Below are positions 1 through 6,061 of a DNA stretch of 64,000 bases, piece by piece (position 1 is the first letter of the stretch; each line of letters starts with the position of its first letter). Made by a program: the position numbers and the translations under genes. The notes under the pieces were generated by a model. It was given only the letters and a program-made list of their open reading frames with translations, was not told the DNA's origin and did not search any database. The stretch covers positions 1-64,000 of the forward strand of contig WQZD01000010.1 in NCBI GenBank assembly GCA_009780915.1, written 5' to 3'. Source of the DNA: Propionibacteriaceae bacterium. Its GTDB lineage: Bacteria; Actinomycetota; Actinomycetes; Propionibacteriales; Propionibacteriaceae.

Positions 1-50
1 AGTCATCGGTGGTCCTTTCAAGGTCTTCGAACAACTAAGCGGGTACTCCG

Positions 51-1124
51 GTGACTCGCCCCAAACGCCATCAACGACGCTCAGACCGTCACCACAATTT
101 CCACCACTCTATGGGACGCACCCTAGTGGATGTTAAGCGGCGCGTTCGCATGACGCAGTTTCATGCGGTACGAGCTGCCAACTCTGAAGTCCTGCGACTC
201 TACTGGTCGATAGGGCACGACATTCTGGTCCGCCGGGAAAGTGCTGGTTGGGGCGCCAAGGTTCTGGACCGAGCATCGCGTGATCTGCGCGCTGAGTTCC
301 CTGAGCAGAGTGGGTTTTCCCGCACCAACCTGCACTACATGAACAAGACCGCCGAGGTGTGGCCAACCGAGGAGGACTTCGTTCACCATGTTGGTGAACG
401 ATTACCGTGGCGCCATATCACCGTCTTGCTTGACCGCTTGGCCACCCGAGATGACCGCAACTGGTACGCGGCGAAAGCTGTCACTGAGGGCTGGAGTCGC
501 AACGTCCTCGAACACTTCATCAAAGTCGACCTGCGCCACCAGGTCGGTTCTGCGCCAACTAACTTCGCGGCTGCCCTCGACGCGCCAGACTCCGAGCTCG
601 CCCAAGACCTGGTCAAAGACCCCTATGTGTTCGAACATCTGGCTTACGTTGATCGTGTTGAGGAGCGGACGGTCGAGCAGGCGCTCATGGATCGACTGCA
701 GGACACGTTGATGGAGTTCGGACGCGGAATGGCGTTCGTGGGTCGACAGGTCCGCCTACCTGTGGCCGACGAGAAAGGAGACACAGACGAGGTGGTACTA
801 GACCTGCTGTTGTTCAACATTCCGCAGCGTAGGTACGTCGTGGTCGAGTTGAAGACTGGGCGGTTCCGTGCCGAGCATCTAGGCCAGCTCTCGACGTACG
901 TCGCGGTGGTGGACGGTGAACTGCGGGACGACACTCACCAAGCGCCAACCATCGGGTTGTTGCTATGCACTGGAAGGAACGAGGCGATCGTCCGGTACGC
1001 CTTGGCAGGCTCAGGGGTCCCGGTGGGTGTGGCCGACTACCACGGGCTGCCATCCGACGCACAGGCAGTCCTTCCAAGCGCCGAGGAGCTTCAGCGAGCC
1101 ATCGCTCTTCCGGTTCAACCATAG
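51..1124 (+). CDS. YhcG-family PDDEXK nuclease (DUF1016)
   Basis: A 357-residue protein of the YhcG/DUF1016 family. The N-terminal helical half carries the family hallmark LYWSIGHDI near residue 50 and FSRTNLHYMNK near residue 90. The C-terminal PDDEXK fold shows D251 in VVLDLLLF and E266-x-K268 in VVVELKTG, the expected catalytic residues. The family is linked to restriction systems, mobile DNA and replication-fork processing; the substrate here is unknown. The frame opens with GTG at 51, with no clear ribosome site. ATG at 111 is an alternative that still leaves the conserved part intact. GC content is visibly below that of the core genes, in line with the island setting. Partners such as type I restriction genes would lie left of the window. 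Confidence 0.85.
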   Translation: MTRPKRHQRRSDRHHNFHHSMGRTLVDVKRRVRMTQFHAVRAANSEVLRLYWSIGHDILVRRESAGWGAKVLDRASRDLRAEFPEQSGFSRTNLHYMNKTAEVWPTEEDFVHHVGERLPWRHITVLLDRLATRDDRNWYAAKAVTEGWSRNVLEHFIKVDLRHQVGSAPTNFAAALDAPDSELAQDLVKDPYVFEHLAYVDRVEERTVEQALMDRLQDTLMEFGRGMAFVGRQVRLPVADEKGDTDEVVLDLLLFNIPQRRYVVVELKTGRFRAEHLGQLSTYVAVVDGELRDDTHQAPTIGLLLCTGRNEAIVRYALAGSGVPVGVADYHGLPSDAQAVLPSAEELQRAIALPVQP

Positions 1125-1217
1125 TGCGTTCACGACTGAGCCTCCCGCATCAATGACACGCCAATTCCACATCTATGTGTGTTTTGACTTGATTTTATCC
1201 TCCGGCAGGCAGATTCA

Positions 1218-1309
1218 GTGAGTGGAGCTAACGGGTAGGACCGTCAAGAGCAAGCCCGGTGGGCTTGCGAGTAGGTCCGGGGTCAAGGCGGCGCGGGAGC
1301 GCCTTGCCG
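1218..1309. repeat. Direct repeat R1, copy 1 (tRNA-Ala 3'-end fragment plus two hairpins)
   Basis: Positions 1218-1235 match exactly 18 bases at 4432-4449, which span the 3' end of tRNA-Ala and its flank. From 1223 to 1309 the sequence is 81/87 identical to 4301-4387. The unit contains a perfect inverted repeat, GCAAGCCC-GGT-GGGCTTGC (1250-1268), and a second hairpin, CAAGGCG...CGCCTTG, near its end. This looks like an attachment-site remnant or a structured mobile repeat. The surrounding 1125-1571 gap has no convincing gene. Confidence 0.75.
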
Positions 1310-1554
1310 GCGTGGCGGTCATCCCGCAACGTCCACACCTCACCCCTGTGCATTGATCATCTTTCTGGCCCGAGCGGAAGAGTACCCGGCCTGATCTAAC
1401 CGGATCGCGCGGACGGCCTGGTATTCGCCGACGTTGTCGGTCAGCGTCATGTTGAGGCAACCCCTGATGCCATCCGCGCCAGCGGTCGTTGACAGCGTGC
1501 CGCAGACAGGCTGGGATGTCTGAACATGGGTTGCGACCATGCTGCGACTGTTAA

Positions 1555-1570
1555 GTATCCCATGGGATAC
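1555..1570. promoter_or_regulatory. Perfect 16-bp palindrome, likely operator of the HigB/HigA-type pair
   Basis: GTATCCCATGGGATAC reads the same on both strands and ends one base before the toxin ATG at 1572. It overlaps possible -10 elements (AAGTAT at 1553, TACAAT at 1568). Toxin-antitoxin operons of this class are usually repressed by their own HTH antitoxin, so this is the natural binding site. Confidence 0.7.
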
Positions 1571-1571
1571 A

Positions 1572-1883
1572 ATGGTGAATGCGGAGATCAGGAAGACCGA
1601 CGAGTACCACTCGTGGTTCATCCACTTGCGCGACCGTCAAGCGAAAGCCAGGATCAACGTGCGGCTGTGCCGGATCGAGCTCTCAGGTCAACTCGTCGGT
1701 GACTTCAAGGTGTTCGGGCACGTGATTGAGCTGAAATTCCATTTCGGTCCCGGATACCGGATTTACGCAACCAAGGACGGCGACACCCTGCTGTTGCTGC
1801 TCACAGGCGGCGACAAGTCCACCCAGGACGCGGACATCGCCCAAGCCCAACAGATGGCAAGCGAATGGAGGAGCGGGAGATGA
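1572..1883 (+). CDS. RelE/HigB-type toxin (HI1419/Gp49-like)
   Basis: 103 residues if started at ATG 1572; the frame runs upstream to 1539, but the operator palindrome at 1555-1570 argues for the later start. The sequence matches the small phage Gp49-like/HigB toxins: R-x-D-R-Q-A-K-A-R-I near the start, then a conserved central block with GPGYRIY, then a C-terminal LLLLLTGGDKSTQ-x-x-D-I. Toxins of this group are ribosome-dependent mRNA endonucleases of the RelE fold. It is first in a two-gene operon and its stop overlaps the antitoxin start (ATGA), the toxin-first order typical of this family. Confidence 0.88.
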   Translation: MVNAEIRKTDEYHSWFIHLRDRQAKARINVRLCRIELSGQLVGDFKVFGHVIELKFHFGPGYRIYATKDGDTLLLLLTGGDKSTQDADIAQAQQMASEWRSGR

Positions 1884-2212
1884 ATATCAGAACGTCAAAA
1901 TGGGACGCCAGTGAGTACCTCAGTAGTGCCGAGGACGTCGTGGACTACCTGAACGCCGCCATCGAGGAGAACGATCCGGCTGTGCTCCAAGCGGCCCTTG
2001 GTGATGTGGCCAAGGCCCAAGGCATGTCCCAGATCGCTCAAGATGCTGGCGTGGGCCGCGAGTCACTGTATAAGTCGTTACGGTCTGACGGGACACCGTC
2101 ATTCAAGACGATCGCCAAAGTGGTGCGGGCGCTTGGGGTTCGTATCGTGTTCGAGCCCGTGCCTCATGCGGACCCGGAGCGGGAAGCCTCCGACAGGCTC
2201 GTCCGCGCCTAA
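1880..2212 (+). CDS. HigA-like antitoxin (HI1420 family, HTH)
   Basis: A 110-residue antidote protein paired with the preceding toxin. I place the start at ATG 1880, which overlaps the toxin stop by 4 bp and follows GGAGGAGCGGG. The centre has a Cro/C1-type helix-turn-helix: MSQIAQDAGVGRESLYKSL, then FKTIAKVVRALG. The N-terminal motif WDASEYLSSAEDVVDYLNAA is typical of the TIGR02684-type antidotes. It should neutralise the toxin and repress the operon at the palindrome at 1555-1570. Confidence 0.88.
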   Translation: MNIRTSKWDASEYLSSAEDVVDYLNAAIEENDPAVLQAALGDVAKAQGMSQIAQDAGVGRESLYKSLRSDGTPSFKTIAKVVRALGVRIVFEPVPHADPEREASDRLVRA

Positions 2213-2223
2213 GAACAGGTCGG

Positions 2224-2264
2224 GGGTTCGAGGACCGGTAGCGGAACGAACGTATGTGAGTGGA
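2224..2264. repeat. 41-bp perfect direct repeat R2, copy 1
   Basis: These 41 bases are identical to 4400-4440, whose last four bases are the 3' end of tRNA-Ala. A degenerate third relative starts around 4268 (GAACAGGTC followed by GGTTCGAG). The copy lies between the antitoxin stop and the next open frame. It fits a duplicated attachment-site flank left by successive integration events. Confidence 0.8.
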
Positions 2265-2269
2265 CCCTA

Positions 2270-2683
2270 GTGGACGGTACTCGAACTATTGGAGAACTGC
2301 CGAAGTGGCTGGTCAGGGCGTGTTTGAGGGGGTTCGCAGAATCCGACGATAAGGTCGACGACAGCCCGTATGCGCCTCCAAGGCCGACGACGGGCCACAT
2401 GAAGGCTCGGCTCAACCCTGCCCAGCTTGGCTTGCTCATTGACCGCTACCTGGCGGGCAAGACCGTGTACGAGTTGGGGACGATGTTCGGCATCAACCGT
2501 CAGACCGTCGCCATCATCTTGAAGCGTGAGGGCGTGCCAATACGGAGGCAGTGCATCAGCGAGGACCTTCGCGACGAGGTTGTCAGTTTGCGCACCCTGG
2601 GGTGGTCTTTCGCACGCCTGGGTGAGCGGCTCGGCGTGAACCCGTCGACGGTGCGGAACTTCCTGCGCCAAGGCGCTGCCTGA
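2270..2683 (+). CDS. Two-HTH DNA-binding protein, serine-recombinase C-terminal-like
   Basis: A 137-residue frame from GTG 2270; an internal ATG at 2399 would give a 94-residue protein covering all the conserved part. From residue 44 it reads like the DNA-binding tail of a large serine recombinase. A first Hin-type helix-turn-helix (TVYELGTMFGINRQTVAIIL) is followed by a second (FARLGERLGVNPSTVRNFL). The catalytic resolvase domain is absent and the first 43 residues resemble nothing I know. It may be a stand-alone regulator or a decayed recombinase remnant. The repeat just upstream favours the latter. Confidence 0.6.
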   Translation: MDGTRTIGELPKWLVRACLRGFAESDDKVDDSPYAPPRPTTGHMKARLNPAQLGLLIDRYLAGKTVYELGTMFGINRQTVAIILKREGVPIRRQCISEDLRDEVVSLRTLGWSFARLGERLGVNPSTVRNFLRQGAA

Positions 2684-2693
2684 TACGCGACTG

Positions 2694-3173
2694 CTAGCAA
2701 AGCGGGAGGAACAGCAGATCGGTCCTCGCGGCAGAGCGGCGCATGCCCGCGTGAAGATAGAACCCCGCAGCACTCTCGTCTATCGCCTCAGCGACCAGTG
2801 CTCGCGCGCCCACGAGGCCCGCCGCAGTCGTCGCGTTGCGCACCGCATGGGTGAGCAAGTCGCCGCCCAGCCCGATGCCGCGAGCGACCCGATCCACGGC
2901 CAGCCTACCGAGCAGGATCACGGGTACCGGTTCGGGGGCGTTGCGCGACAACCACCCGCCCGACTGTTTGCGGCTGACCGCCCAGGACGCCAGCGAGTAG
3001 TAGCCGACGATGCGGCGAGTACCAGCGTCGGTGGACACGTAGGTCCGCGAGTCGCCGTGCTCCTCGTTACGAAGAGCCTGGTGCGACAACCAGTCATTCA
3101 ACGAGTCGACTCCGCAGTCGAAGTCGGCAACCAGATCGTCGGGGCGAATACGTCGGGGCTCTTGCGGGTTCAC
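2694..3173 (-). CDS. TacT-like GNAT acetyltransferase toxin
   Basis: 159 residues from GTG 3173, whose GTGA overlaps the antitoxin stop; an upstream in-frame ATG (3191) would overlap more. It is a single GNAT domain. LLGRLAVDRVARGIGLG includes the acetyl-CoA-binding R-x-x-G-x-G loop, and FYLHAGM has the conserved C-terminal tyrosine. The opening (PDDLVADFDCGVDSLNDWL) and YYSLASWAVS are typical of TacT/AtaT toxins, which acetylate the amino group of charged tRNAs and stop translation. Its partner is the DUF1778-type antitoxin encoded just upstream. Confidence 0.88.
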   Translation of the reverse strand: MNPQEPRRIRPDDLVADFDCGVDSLNDWLSHQALRNEEHGDSRTYVSTDAGTRRIVGYYSLASWAVSRKQSGGWLSRNAPEPVPVILLGRLAVDRVARGIGLGGDLLTHAVRNATTAAGLVGARALVAEAIDESAAGFYLHAGMRRSAARTDLLFLPLC

Positions 3174-3457
3174 TGTTCGGCAGCGTCCCAACGGGTCGCC
3201 CGTGACCGGAGCGCGGTCATCGCCTCAGTGTCGGGAGCGTCCAGCACAGCGACGAACTCATCCCACGCCCCGGGGTCGAGGCGCAGCACTCGGGCCTGCA
3301 GCACATCGCGGCGCGCGGCGCGAACCACCACCGACATCACATAGTCGCTCAGGCTGGTGCCGTTGAGTTGAGCGGCCTCGCTGATGAGCGCCCGGTTGTC
3401 GGCGGTCATCCGCAGATCAAGCCGCGCGTCACGGGTGGGAGTCATGACCGTGGACAT
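3170..3457 (-). CDS. TacA-like DUF1778 antitoxin (ribbon-helix-helix)
   Basis: 95 residues from ATG 3457. The frame extends to 3529, but promoter elements occupy that part. The N-terminal half (RLDLRMTADNRALISEAAQLNGTSLSDYVMSVVVRAA) is a DUF1778 ribbon-helix-helix DNA-binding domain. The C-terminal part (LDPGAWDEFVAVLDAP) is the toxin-wrapping segment seen in TacA-type antitoxins. It is the first gene of a leftward pair, with a 4-bp overlap to the toxin. It should repress through the inverted repeat at 3467-3485. Confidence 0.88.
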   Translation of the reverse strand: MSTVMTPTRDARLDLRMTADNRALISEAAQLNGTSLSDYVMSVVVRAARRDVLQARVLRLDPGAWDEFVAVLDAPDTEAMTALRSRATRWDAAEQ

Positions 3458-3463
3458 ACCTCT

Positions 3464-3492
3464 ATTGTACGGTGTAAAACCGTACGTCGCAA
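3464..3492 (-). promoter_or_regulatory. tacAT promoter with inverted-repeat operator, leaderless start
   Basis: On the minus strand TTGCGA (3492-3487), a 17-bp spacer and TACAAT (3469-3464) form a near-consensus promoter. The inverted repeat GTACGGT-N5-ACCGTAC (3467-3485) fills the spacer and overlaps the -10, a classic repressor position. Only six bases separate the -10 from the ATG at 3457, so the message should be leaderless. Confidence 0.75.
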
Positions 3493-3535
3493 GACAGGCG
3501 TCCCAAAGCTCCGGCCCACAGGCATTCATTGGCCG

Positions 3536-4204
3536 CTAGACGTTCATCCCGTACAGCCCAGCTATCGAAACCCTGTACGACAGGCACGCGATTACTCGAT
3601 TTCGAAGATCATTTGGGTGGACGTTTAGCGTGCTGAGCGGAATCTCACTGGCCTCTTCGAAGGTAGCGAGCACCCACTGGCCTGGGGTAATTCCCCTGAA
3701 CACATCTGTGTAATGACATTCCGCCTGACAATACGAAATGTAATCCGTGGTCGTGTACACGTCTGTGCCGTTCTGGGGCACCTGGCGGAGTGTGCCTGAA
3801 GACAGGAGGGCGCCTTCCGGAGAGAGGACGAAGGCCACCTCCGAACGAGGGTCGCCCACCCTCGGGCGAGCAACCCTACCGGAAACAACCCGCTCCTTGA
3901 GGACGGCATACGCCCTGGCGATCATTGCGTATGAAGTTGTCACTTTGCTCGTTCTGTACGCGGCGAGGTCTTGCCATCCTTTTCGTTTTCCGTATGTTGG
4001 TTGACCGACTACTAGCGGAAGAGGAGCAATGGCCTTGCTGTTAAGAAACTCGACTATCTCCAAACCCCATCGCCTTGTTTCGGCTAGCTCATCAGCGTGG
4101 TGCTGCGCGACGAGGGCCTCTTCCGCGGCACGCCGTTCCTCATTTTCAACTCGATTGGCTTCTTGTGCCGCCTGAAAACGGACAATATCATCGTCTAGAC
4201 CCAT
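3536..4204 (-). CDS. Hypothetical protein, soluble, coiled-coil N-terminus
   Basis: A 222-residue protein I do not recognise. It starts at ATG 4204 behind a strong GAGGAGGTGA site. The first ~55 residues are rich in Ala, Glu, Arg and His and should form one helix or coiled coil. The rest looks like a compact mixed fold with no signal peptide or membrane segment. The C-terminal half is aromatic (YTTTDYISYCQAECHYTDVF). GC is near 52% in sampled lines, well below the core genes, which supports recent transfer. It sits between the TacA/TacT-type pair and the tRNA end of the island, so a defence or cargo role is possible but unsupported. Confidence 0.6.
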   Translation of the reverse strand: MGLDDDIVRFQAAQEANRVENEERRAAEEALVAQHHADELAETRRWGLEIVEFLNSKAIAPLPLVVGQPTYGKRKGWQDLAAYRTSKVTTSYAMIARAYAVLKERVVSGRVARPRVGDPRSEVAFVLSPEGALLSSGTLRQVPQNGTDVYTTTDYISYCQAECHYTDVFRGITPGQWVLATFEEASEIPLSTLNVHPNDLRNRVIACLSYRVSIAGLYGMNV

Positions 4205-4300
4205 TAGTCACCTCCTCACGATAGCGGGACGTTCCTACGACCAGACGTCCTCACCGAAGACACCGTGAACAGGTCAGAGGTTCGAGTAAGCGGCATTTGG

Positions 4301-4387
4301 TGGAGCTAACGGGTCGGGCCGTGAGGAGCAAGCCCGGTGGGCTTGCGAGTAGGTCCGGGGTCGAGGCGGCGCGGGAGCGCCCTGCCG
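4301..4387. repeat. Direct repeat R1, copy 2
   Basis: 81/87 identical to 1223-1309. It again begins with the tRNA-Ala 3'-end sequence TGGAGCTAACGGG and contains the perfect hairpin GCAAGCCC-GGT-GGGCTTGC (4328-4346). Together with 4400-4440 it fills the 230-bp gap between the unknown protein and tRNA-Ala, which has no gene. Confidence 0.75.
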
Positions 4388-4399
4388 AGACTGGGTGCC

Positions 4400-4440
4400 G
4401 GGTTCGAGGACCGGTAGCGGAACGAACGTATGTGAGTGGA
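4400..4440. repeat. 41-bp perfect direct repeat R2, copy 2, abutting tRNA-Ala
   Basis: Identical to 2224-2264. The final TGGA is the 3' end of the minus-strand tRNA-Ala, so the repeat is the immediate 3' flank of that gene. This is where tRNA-targeting integrases normally leave duplications. Confidence 0.8.
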
Positions 4441-4509
4441 GCTAACGGGACTCGAACCCGTGACCTATTCGTTGCGAACGAATCGCGCTACCATCTGCGC
4501 TATAGCCCC
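4437..4509 (-). tRNA. tRNA-Ala (anticodon CGC)
   Basis: The 73-nt minus-strand cloverleaf is complete. The acceptor GGGGCTA pairs with TAGCTCC, the anticodon stem ATTCG/CGAAT encloses the loop TTCGCAA (anticodon CGC), and the T arm contains GGTTCGAGTCC. The terminal A at 4437 is the discriminator. Its 3' end is the apparent target of the repeats to its left. Confidence 0.95.
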
Positions 4510-4544
4510 AGAGCGAGTACAGACTACCATAAGTCTGTCCTCGG

Positions 4545-4616
4545 AGCCTCCGATGGGTCTCGAACCCATGACCTTCCGCTTACAAGGCGGATGCTCTACC
4601 GCTGAGCTACAGAGGC
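4545..4616 (-). tRNA. tRNA-Thr (anticodon TGT)
   Basis: A 72-nt minus-strand cloverleaf. The acceptor GCCTCTG pairs with CGGAGGC, the anticodon loop is CTTGTAA in the stem TCCGC/GCGGA, and the T arm has GGTTCGAGACC. Its first 21 bases are also the last codons and stop of the upstream surface-protein gene on the same strand. Confidence 0.95.
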
Positions 4617-5315
4617 GCGCCGCCGAGATAGTCTAGCAGCAAACAAGCCGAAAGCGCCCACCGCGAGCAGTGTGCCTGCGATCCAGGCCCCCGTGTGGGG
4701 AGCGATCGAGCCGCCGGTCGCGACGAGGGAAGAGCCGGTGTCCTCGACCATCGTGACCCGCACGTCGAAGGTCAGCGTGGACGGCGTGTCGAGGTCCCCC
4801 ATCCCCTTGGTGGCCTCGATGGGGAAGTAGAAGCCCGCCATGATGGGGAACTCGCCGCCCTGGGGCACGTCGAAGGTGGCGGTGTACGACACGAGGGTCT
4901 CGTCCTCTTTGTCGAGTTGCTTCACCCAGGGCTGCTCGCCCTTGAAGCCGTTGAAGTCCCAGACGATCCGGATCAGGTTCTCGAAATCGGTGTGCGCGAC
5001 AGGGTCCTCGTGGGAGGCGCGGATGTCCACGATCTGCACGCTCACTCGCGCGGCCGCGGGCCCGTCGTTGCGGACGATGGCCGAGTGCTCGACTCGGTCC
5101 CCGGGAACGACCACCACGGTGTCCTGCACTGCGCCCCCCATGACGACGCGCGTCTGGCCGTCCCAGGTGACGGAGGTGGTACGTCCCCACTCGATGGTGC
5201 TCTGCTTGGCCGGGAGGGCACGTGACGGGGTGTCCGCCATGGCGGCCGCCGGCGCGCCGACGATCAGACCAGCGACCAGGCCGGCCACTGCGATGACTTT
5301 CAGGACAGTTTTCAT
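4596..5315 (-). CDS. Secreted surface protein with sortase-like anchor, SipW-cluster partner
   Basis: 239 residues. An N-terminal signal peptide (MKTVLKVIAVAGLVAGLIVG, then AMA cleavage) leads to a ~170-residue beta-rich extracellular domain. The tail is built like a cell-wall sorting signal: LVATGG, a hydrophobic stretch (GTLLAVGAFGLFAA), then basic RLSRRR. LVATG is a non-canonical LPxTG-like motif and no sortase gene is in the window. The start overlaps the signal peptidase stop (ATGA). The last six codons (ASVAQR) and the TAG stop lie inside tRNA-Thr, so the original C-terminus may have been a little different. The role is probably anchoring or assembly for the TasA-like proteins of the cluster (inference). 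Confidence 0.8.
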   Translation of the reverse strand: MKTVLKVIAVAGLVAGLIVGAPAAAMADTPSRALPAKQSTIEWGRTTSVTWDGQTRVVMGGAVQDTVVVVPGDRVEHSAIVRNDGPAAARVSVQIVDIRASHEDPVAHTDFENLIRIVWDFNGFKGEQPWVKQLDKEDETLVSYTATFDVPQGGEFPIMAGFYFPIEATKGMGDLDTPSTLTFDVRVTMVEDTGSSLVATGGSIAPHTGAWIAGTLLAVGAFGLFAARLSRRRASVAQR

Positions 5316-5953
5316 AATGGGCTCTCCTCGATGAAAGCGCGGCGGGGCGCCACCAGTACGTCATCCTCGTCGGGCTCGTCTGCCGAGCCCTCGGGATCGA
5401 CGCGATCGGGGTCCTCCTCGTCGCGGGTCCTTCGGAAACTTGAGAGGTACGTGACGACGGCGTACCCGATCACCAGGATGCCGACGCCGGGGATCGCCCA
5501 GGGGCCGTACGGGCCGAGGGCCTGTTTCACCCAGCCGATCTTGGGGATCACGTAGAGCACCTCGCCGCGGACCTGGAAGTCGCGGACGGGGTTCCACGGG
5601 TCGTATGCGTTGTTGTTGTCACCCTTGGTGACGAAGGAGTACCCCTCGCCGGAGACGGAGGTGGCCATGATGCGGTGCGTCACGAGGGTGGGGTCGTCGG
5701 GATAGGGAAGGAAGACGATCACGTCGCCGATCTGGAGGTCCTTGGCGGACTCCTTGTCGATGCCCTTGGTCACCACCACGTCTCCGGGATGGATGCCGGG
5801 CTCCATGGACCCCGTGAGCACCGTCAGGCTCATGCCGCCCATCACCTTGGGGACGACCACCATCGCGACCGCCAATCCGAGGAGGATCAGCATGGCGAAA
5901 GTGATGAACCCCGACAGGATGGCCGAGCCCCAACTGGTCCCGTTCTTGCTCAC
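5312..5953 (-). CDS. SipW-type signal peptidase I
   Basis: A 213-residue membrane protease of the ER/archaeal (SipW) type of signal peptidase I. It has an N-terminal membrane helix (residues 11-36) and the catalytic serine S49 in VLTGSMEPGI. H93 in VTHRIM replaces the lysine of ordinary bacterial enzymes. It also has the TKGDNNNAYDP box, a second membrane helix (GPWAIPGVGILVIGYAVV) and an acidic cytoplasmic tail. The start is GTG 5953 after AGGTGA. SipW enzymes process a dedicated set of TasA/CalY-like substrates, and three such genes lie immediately upstream. This is separate from the housekeeping lepB at 21.2-22.0 kb. Confidence 0.92.
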   Translation of the reverse strand: MSKNGTSWGSAILSGFITFAMLILLGLAVAMVVVPKVMGGMSLTVLTGSMEPGIHPGDVVVTKGIDKESAKDLQIGDVIVFLPYPDDPTLVTHRIMATSVSGEGYSFVTKGDNNNAYDPWNPVRDFQVRGEVLYVIPKIGWVKQALGPYGPWAIPGVGILVIGYAVVTYLSSFRRTRDEEDPDRVDPEGSADEPDEDDVLVAPRRAFIEESPL

Positions 5954-5989
5954 TGTGTCACCTATCGTGTGTCGATGTCTGGATGTGTT

Positions 5990-6046
5990 GAGGGGGGCGG
6001 CACAGGGCCACCCCCCTCGGTGCGTCCATAGGTGTCACCTATGGAC
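5990..6046. promoter_or_regulatory. Two inverted repeats between TasA-like gene and sipW
   Basis: The perfect near-palindrome 6024-6046 has 11-bp arms around a single T (GTCCATAGGTG-T-CACCTATGGAC). Its half-site GTGTCACCTAT recurs at 5955-5965, right at the sipW ribosome site. A second inverted repeat, GAGGGGGG...CCCCCCTC, spans 5990-6018 with no T-run. This may be an operator plus a weak attenuator setting the substrate-to-peptidase ratio (inference). Confidence 0.5.
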
Positions 6047-6061
6047 ATTATGCGCTGGTGC

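Noticed and set aside
1340-1621. 93-residue minus-strand frame in the gap before the HigB-like toxin
   Set aside because: No recognisable domain, no ribosome site, and it runs through the toxin operator.
4297-4636. Open frames reading GTRTRDL-like peptides across the two tRNAs
   Set aside because: A well-known artefact of translating tRNA genes in reverse.
5990-6018. 6C RNA motif
   Set aside because: Only one run of six C pairs with six G in a stem; the motif needs two hairpins with C-rich loops.
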